Assembly (NCBI GenBank): GCA_023248455.1
Contig: JAHFEN010000017.1
Span: 1 to 8,517 of the forward strand
Source: Microcaldota archaeon
Lineage (GTDB): Archaea > Micrarchaeota > Micrarchaeia > Anstonellales > Anstonellaceae
Length of the DNA stretch: 8,517 nt
Direction of reading: 5' to 3'
In this document: positions 5,845 through 8,517 of the stretch, one piece after another
Position numbering within the stretch: the first letter of the stretch is position 1
Layout of the letters: each line of letters begins with the position of its first letter
Program-made: the position numbers and the translations under genes
Notes under the pieces: model-generated
Database searches by the model: none
What the model saw: the letters and a program-made list of their open reading frames with translations, nothing else
What the model was told of the DNA's origin: nothing

Positions 5845-6975
5845 ATGGTTGCATACGACGCGGGCAAGATCGCCTCTTCTTACAAGACACCGTCAATCGC
5901 AGTGCTGGGCTCGCACTCCGCCCTGGACATTTCTTCGGGCGCGCGGGCATTCGGCCTGAAATCCATCGTGGTCTGCCAGAAAGGCCGCGAGCACACCTAC
6001 CAGAAGTACTACCTGAAGCGGAAAACCCCGCTCGGGCAGGTGGGCTGCATTGACGAGATAATGCTTCTCGACAAATTCGCCGACATAGCAAGCGATGCGA
6101 ACGTGAAGGCGCTCCAGAAGAAGCAGGCAATATTCGTGCCCCACCGCTCGTTTTCTGTATACGTTGGCTATGACCTCATTGAGAACAAGTTCGCAGCCCC
6201 CATATTCGGGAACAGGCACTTGCTTCGGGCAGAGGAGAGGAACACCCCGAAAAACCAGCATTACCTTCTCGGGAAGGCAGGCGTGCGCATTCCAAGAACA
6301 TTCTCCTCCCCTGACAAAATTGACAGGCTGGTCATAGTAAAGGCATCTGAGGCAAAGCGCAAGTACGAGCGCGCATTCTTCATAGTGCACTCTCCTTACG
6401 AATACGACAGGAAGGCTAAGGAAATGCTTTCCCGCGGGCTCATCACGCAGGAGGGGCTGAAATCCGCGCTCATCGAGGAATTCATTCTTGGCGCGCAGTT
6501 CAACTTCAATTACTTTGCCTCACCTCTCAGCGGCGAGCTTGAGCTCATGGGCACGGATTTCCGCAGGCAGACCAACCTCGACGGGCTGCTCCGGCTCACT
6601 GCCCCAGAGCAGATTGACGTGCTGAAACTGGCGAGGATGAAGAACATAGAGGTTGGCCACGTTGCCTGCACCATCAGGGAATCATTGCTCGAGAAAGTAT
6701 TTGAAATCGGCGAGAAATTCGCGGAAACTTGCAGGAGGGAATATAAGCCCGGGCTTATCGGGCCTTTCGCTCTCCAGGGCGCAATCGTGCCAACGGATTT
6801 TGGGGAGGAGCCGGTCATATTCGACGTATCATTCCGCGTTCCGGGCTCGCCGGGAGTGCGCTACACCCCTTACGGCGAATACCTGCGCGGAAGGTCGATG
6901 AGCGTGGGCGAGAGGATTGCGCTCGAGGTAAAGCAGGCTGCAAAGGAGAAAAGATTGGACGAAATAGTCACTTGA
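5845..6975 (+). CDS. PurP-family ATP-grasp ligase paralog with altered active site
   Basis: The 376-residue protein aligns by eye over its whole length with PurP, the archaeal enzyme that formylates AICAR to FAICAR with ATP and formate in purine synthesis. Shared marks are GSHSAL (22-27), FVPHRSF (97-103), FGNRHLLRAEE (121-131), an IEEF segment (210-213), ELELMGTDFRRQTNLDG (231-247), IRESLL (277-282), GLIGPFALQ (303-311) and SMSVGERIALEVK (351-363). Key differences from the second copy are VPHGS changed to VPHRS and the glycine-rich ATP-grasp loop GAKGGRGY replaced by SEAKRKYERA (168-177). The metal-binding FE-x-SAR...TN is also changed to FDVSFRVPGSPG (326-337), losing the asparagine. It is therefore a diverged paralog, and its substrate or activity may differ. 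The ATG is supported by the TATA box 25 bases upstream. The neighbouring second copy suggests a shared purine-related context. Confidence 0.82.
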   Translation: MVAYDAGKIASSYKTPSIAVLGSHSALDISSGARAFGLKSIVVCQKGREHTYQKYYLKRKTPLGQVGCIDEIMLLDKFADIASDANVKALQKKQAIFVPHRSFSVYVGYDLIENKFAAPIFGNRHLLRAEERNTPKNQHYLLGKAGVRIPRTFSSPDKIDRLVIVKASEAKRKYERAFFIVHSPYEYDRKAKEMLSRGLITQEGLKSALIEEFILGAQFNFNYFASPLSGELELMGTDFRRQTNLDGLLRLTAPEQIDVLKLARMKNIEVGHVACTIRESLLEKVFEIGEKFAETCRREYKPGLIGPFALQGAIVPTDFGEEPVIFDVSFRVPGSPGVRYTPYGEYLRGRSMSVGERIALEVKQAAKEKRLDEIVT

Positions 6976-7038
6976 AGAGGAGCTAAAATGGCGAAGCGAG
7001 CTGCGCAGGAAAACAGATCGGACGAAATAGTCCCTTAG
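6913..7038 (+). repeat. Diverged 63-base tandem repeat of the purP paralog 3' end
   Basis: Bases 6913-6975 (last 20 codons plus stop) are followed directly by 6976-7038, which is a diverged copy in the same frame. Aligned residues R, A, K, A, A, E, R, D, E, I, V match at 11 of 20 positions, GACGAAATAGTC is identical in both, and the stops line up (TGA and TAG). The second unit is either an old duplication or the surviving tail of a deleted purP copy. Confidence 0.7.
6988..7038 (+). pseudogene. 16-codon purP tail remnant with its own ribosome-binding site
   Basis: The mini-frame MAKRAAQENRSDEIVP starts at an ATG preceded by GAGGAG five bases upstream. It copies the last helix of the upstream PurP paralog (VKQAAKEKRLDEIVT). 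It is too short for a folded enzyme. It could be a remnant of a lost purP copy, or a short translated peptide, since its Shine-Dalgarno is as good as those of the real genes. It lies in frame with the upstream stop, so readthrough would append 20 residues. Confidence 0.4.
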
Positions 7039-7044
7039 GCAAAT

Positions 7045-7054
7045 GGTTTATATT
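7045..7054 (+). promoter_or_regulatory. TATA box for purP
   Basis: GGTTTATATT lies 35-44 bases before the ATG at 7089 and predicts a leader of about 10-15 bases. A small inverted repeat, ATGCG-N6-CGCAT (7058-7073), sits between the box and the predicted start. The second purP gene can thus be transcribed independently of the first. Confidence 0.5.
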
Positions 7055-7088
7055 GTGATGCGGCAAAACGCATGAAAAAGGTTTTTAG

Positions 7089-8138
7089 ATGAACATGACG
7101 CGCGAGAAAATCCATTCCATCCTTTCGGGCTACGACAAGAAGAAGCTCAAGATAGCTACCATCTGTTCGCACACCGCTCTCCAGATTTTCCACGGGGCAA
7201 GGCAGGAGGGCATAAAGACGATCGGCATAACGACCGAGAGCAGGAAAAAAGTGTACGAGGCATTCCCGCTCGGCTGCCCTGACGAGTTTCTGGTGGTGGA
7301 CGACCTCCGCACCATACCCGACTCCGAGCTTTCTGACGGCAATGCAATACTGGTGCCGCACGGCTCGGTCGTCGAATATTCCGGCGGCAGCCTGATGGGC
7401 ATGAAAGTGCCCATGCTTGGCAACCGCGAGTCCTTGGCATGGGAAAAGGACCGCGAGAAAATGTTCAAGTGGATGGTGCAGGCCGGCCTACAGGTGCCTG
7501 CCACCATCGACCCTGACAAGATAGACCGCCCCTGCGTGGTCAAGCTTCCAGGGGCAAAGGGGGGCAGGGGCTACCGCGTGGTTTCCACCCCAGAAGAGTT
7601 CTACGAGCACTTCGAGGGCATGAATGTCACAGTGCAGGAATACCTCATTGGCGTGAGGGTTTACCCGCATTACTTCTACTCCCCCCTTTCGCGCGAGGGT
7701 TTCCGCGCATCCGAGGGCAAGCTTGAGCTCATGGGCATAGACAGGCGCTTTGAATCCAACATCGATGAGGCTTACCGGACCGACCAGGCAGGGCTTTCGT
7801 TCACGCCGTCATTCACCGTAGTCGGAAACGAGCTTTTGGTGGTGCGCGAGTCGCTCCTCGGGGACATAATGACAATGGGAAAGAGCATGGTGGAAACCGC
7901 CGACAGGCTGTTCGGGGGCATTCCGGGGCCGTTCTGCCTGGAGACGGTCTGCGACGAGAACCTGCAGTTTTTCGCATTCGAGGTATCGGCGCGCATAGTG
8001 GCAGGCACGAACATCTACCCCCTTGGCTCGCCATACACCGCTTACCTTTACGATGAGCCGATGAGCATGGGGAGGCGGATTGCAAGGGAAATAAAGCTCG
8101 CGGCAAAAGCGAACAAATTGCAGAAGATAATCTACTAG
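7089..8138 (+). CDS. purP: FAICAR synthetase PurP (formate--phosphoribosylaminoimidazolecarboxamide ligase)
   Basis: PurP is an ATP-grasp enzyme that makes FAICAR from AICAR, formate and ATP, the penultimate step of IMP synthesis in many Archaea. It acts in the cytoplasm. The 349-residue length is close to known PurPs. Visible motifs are ICSHTAL (25-31), LVPHGSVVEY (88-97), LGNRESLAWE (110-119), the glycine-rich ATP loop PGAKGGRGY (154-162), VQEYLIG (182-188), ELMGIDRRFESNID (213-226), VVRESLL (251-257), GPFCLET (280-286) and FEVSARIVAGTN (297-308), with the expected metal-binding E298 and N308. The end is MSMGRRIAREIK, strongly conserved. The ATG at 7089 is preferred; a second ATG is two codons later. 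Only a weak AAGG lies 7 bases upstream. The closest relative in the window is the diverged paralog just upstream, with 113 bases between them. Confidence 0.92.
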   Translation: MNMTREKIHSILSGYDKKKLKIATICSHTALQIFHGARQEGIKTIGITTESRKKVYEAFPLGCPDEFLVVDDLRTIPDSELSDGNAILVPHGSVVEYSGGSLMGMKVPMLGNRESLAWEKDREKMFKWMVQAGLQVPATIDPDKIDRPCVVKLPGAKGGRGYRVVSTPEEFYEHFEGMNVTVQEYLIGVRVYPHYFYSPLSREGFRASEGKLELMGIDRRFESNIDEAYRTDQAGLSFTPSFTVVGNELLVVRESLLGDIMTMGKSMVETADRLFGGIPGPFCLETVCDENLQFFAFEVSARIVAGTNIYPLGSPYTAYLYDEPMSMGRRIAREIKLAAKANKLQKIIY

Positions 8139-8161
8139 TTTTTAAAAAATGGTAAGAAGGG

Positions 8162-8188
8162 CGGAAAAGAAGGGAAAAACAAAAAAAC
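8162..8188 (-). terminator. T-rich terminator of the small membrane protein gene
   Basis: After the TAA at 8193 the minus strand reads GGTTTTTTTGTTTTTCCC followed by more pyrimidine tracts. Two long T-runs close to the stop are typical of archaeal intrinsic termination. On the plus strand, purP has only a five-T run right after its stop (8139-8143). Confidence 0.5.
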
Positions 8189-8192
8189 CACC

Positions 8193-8408
8193 TTACTTGC
8201 TGCGGGCAATCAGCTTGGTCAGGCCAATCACGAACACCAGCATGGACCCAACGAACGGGATGTAGTCTGGGAGGGGATATAGGCTCACGAACTGCTTTAG
8301 AAGGCCGATGAAGCCGATTATTATCAAAAGATAAATCTCAAGCATGCCAAATTCCGACAGGTCCTCCCTTTTCATCGGCATGCTTTTCACAGCTTTTTTG
8401 CCCGCCAT
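8193..8408 (-). CDS. Small two-helix membrane protein, unknown function
   Basis: The 71-residue protein begins with a basic segment (MAGKKAVKSMPMKRED). Two hydrophobic segments follow: MLEIYLLIIIGFIGLLKQFV (about residues 22-41) and IPFVGSMLVFVIGLTKLIA (about 50-68). A short LYPLPDY loop joins them, and the protein ends in RSK. By the positive-inside rule both ends would face the cytoplasm. The ATG at 8408 is chosen because GGTGAT lies 4-5 bases upstream. A GTG 54 bases earlier would add 18 residues without ribosome-binding support. No family was recognised. The gene converges on purP with 54 bases between the stops. Confidence 0.7.
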   Translation of the reverse strand: MAGKKAVKSMPMKREDLSEFGMLEIYLLIIIGFIGLLKQFVSLYPLPDYIPFVGSMLVFVIGLTKLIARSK

Positions 8409-8438
8409 CAGGATCACCGAGGGAAATTCTCGTCGAAC

Positions 8439-8451
8439 CTTATTAAGCTTT
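8439..8451 (-). promoter_or_regulatory. Probable TATA box for the small membrane protein gene
   Basis: AAGCTTAATAAGG on the minus strand lies 31-43 bases before the ATG at 8408. It would give a short leader that includes the GGTGAT site, which supports the ATG over the upstream GTG, because the GTG would be outside the transcript. Confidence 0.4.
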
Positions 8452-8517
8452 TCCCCTTTCACCCCGGTCTCTGCTGTGGTGAATAACTCTTCTCGGAACC
8501 CATAGCTATTTTTGCCT

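Noticed and set aside
7058..7073. ATGCG-N6-CGCAT hairpin before purP
   Set aside because: The stem is only 5 bp with no supporting context. It is mentioned with the promoter but not claimed as a riboswitch.
8459..8515. Minus-strand frame open from the right edge, ending AKIAMGSEKSYSPQQRPG
   Set aside because: Only 18 codons are visible, without homology or codon signal. It could be the end of a gene outside the window, but this cannot be supported.
1..8517. Search for tRNA, rRNA, CRISPR array or insertion sequence
   Set aside because: No cloverleaf-like pattern, regularly spaced repeats or transposase-like protein was seen. The intein is the only mobile element supported.

Overview
The window looks archaeal. 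It encodes a RadA recombinase (not RecA) and two proteins of the archaeal PurP family. Starts are preceded by AT-rich TATA-like boxes, and many start codons follow GGTGA or GGAGG Shine-Dalgarno sites. Genes are compact with short spacers. Rank below Archaea cannot be fixed from this sequence; a small-genome (DPANN-like) or euryarchaeal lineage would both fit.

Layout. Positions 2-713 (+) hold the 3' part of a phosphoribosyltransferase-like gene. It enters from the left edge and its reading frame shifts by one base near 221-245. It converges on a minus-strand gene (741-1280) made of two tandem copies of an EF-Tu domain-2-like barrel without a GTPase domain. Next on the minus strand is a vapBC toxin-antitoxin pair: PIN toxin 1438-1833 and AbrB-type antitoxin 1833-2090. 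The pair overlaps by one base and has an inverted repeat over the antitoxin start. Upstream of it is radA (2147-4669), interrupted exactly in the Walker A loop by a 512-residue intein with splicing blocks and two LAGLIDADG endonuclease motifs. An 80-codon gene (4679-4921) sits 9 bases upstream of radA, and the radA ribosome-binding site overlaps its stop codon. The leader of this pair contains an 8-bp outer-stem hairpin. Then comes an unrecognised 217-codon gene (5052-5705), visibly less GC-rich than its neighbours.

From 5706 the direction reverses. Two purP-family genes lie in tandem on the plus strand (5845-6975 and 7089-8138). The second keeps the expected ATP-grasp glycine loop and the E/N metal-binding pattern. 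The first has lost the glycine loop and the terminal asparagine, so it is a diverged paralog. Just after the first purP stop lies a diverged, in-frame 63-base repeat of that gene's own 3' end, with its own Shine-Dalgarno and ATG. A 71-residue membrane protein gene (8193-8408, minus) converges on purP2 and closes the window.

The genes do not form one pathway. The themes are recombination (radA and its coupled small protein), purine/nucleotide metabolism (PRTase-like, PurP pair), a toxin-antitoxin module, and small orphan genes. The best leads are the diverged PurP paralog, the repeated purP 3' end, the small gene coupled to radA with its leader hairpin, and the P-loop intein.
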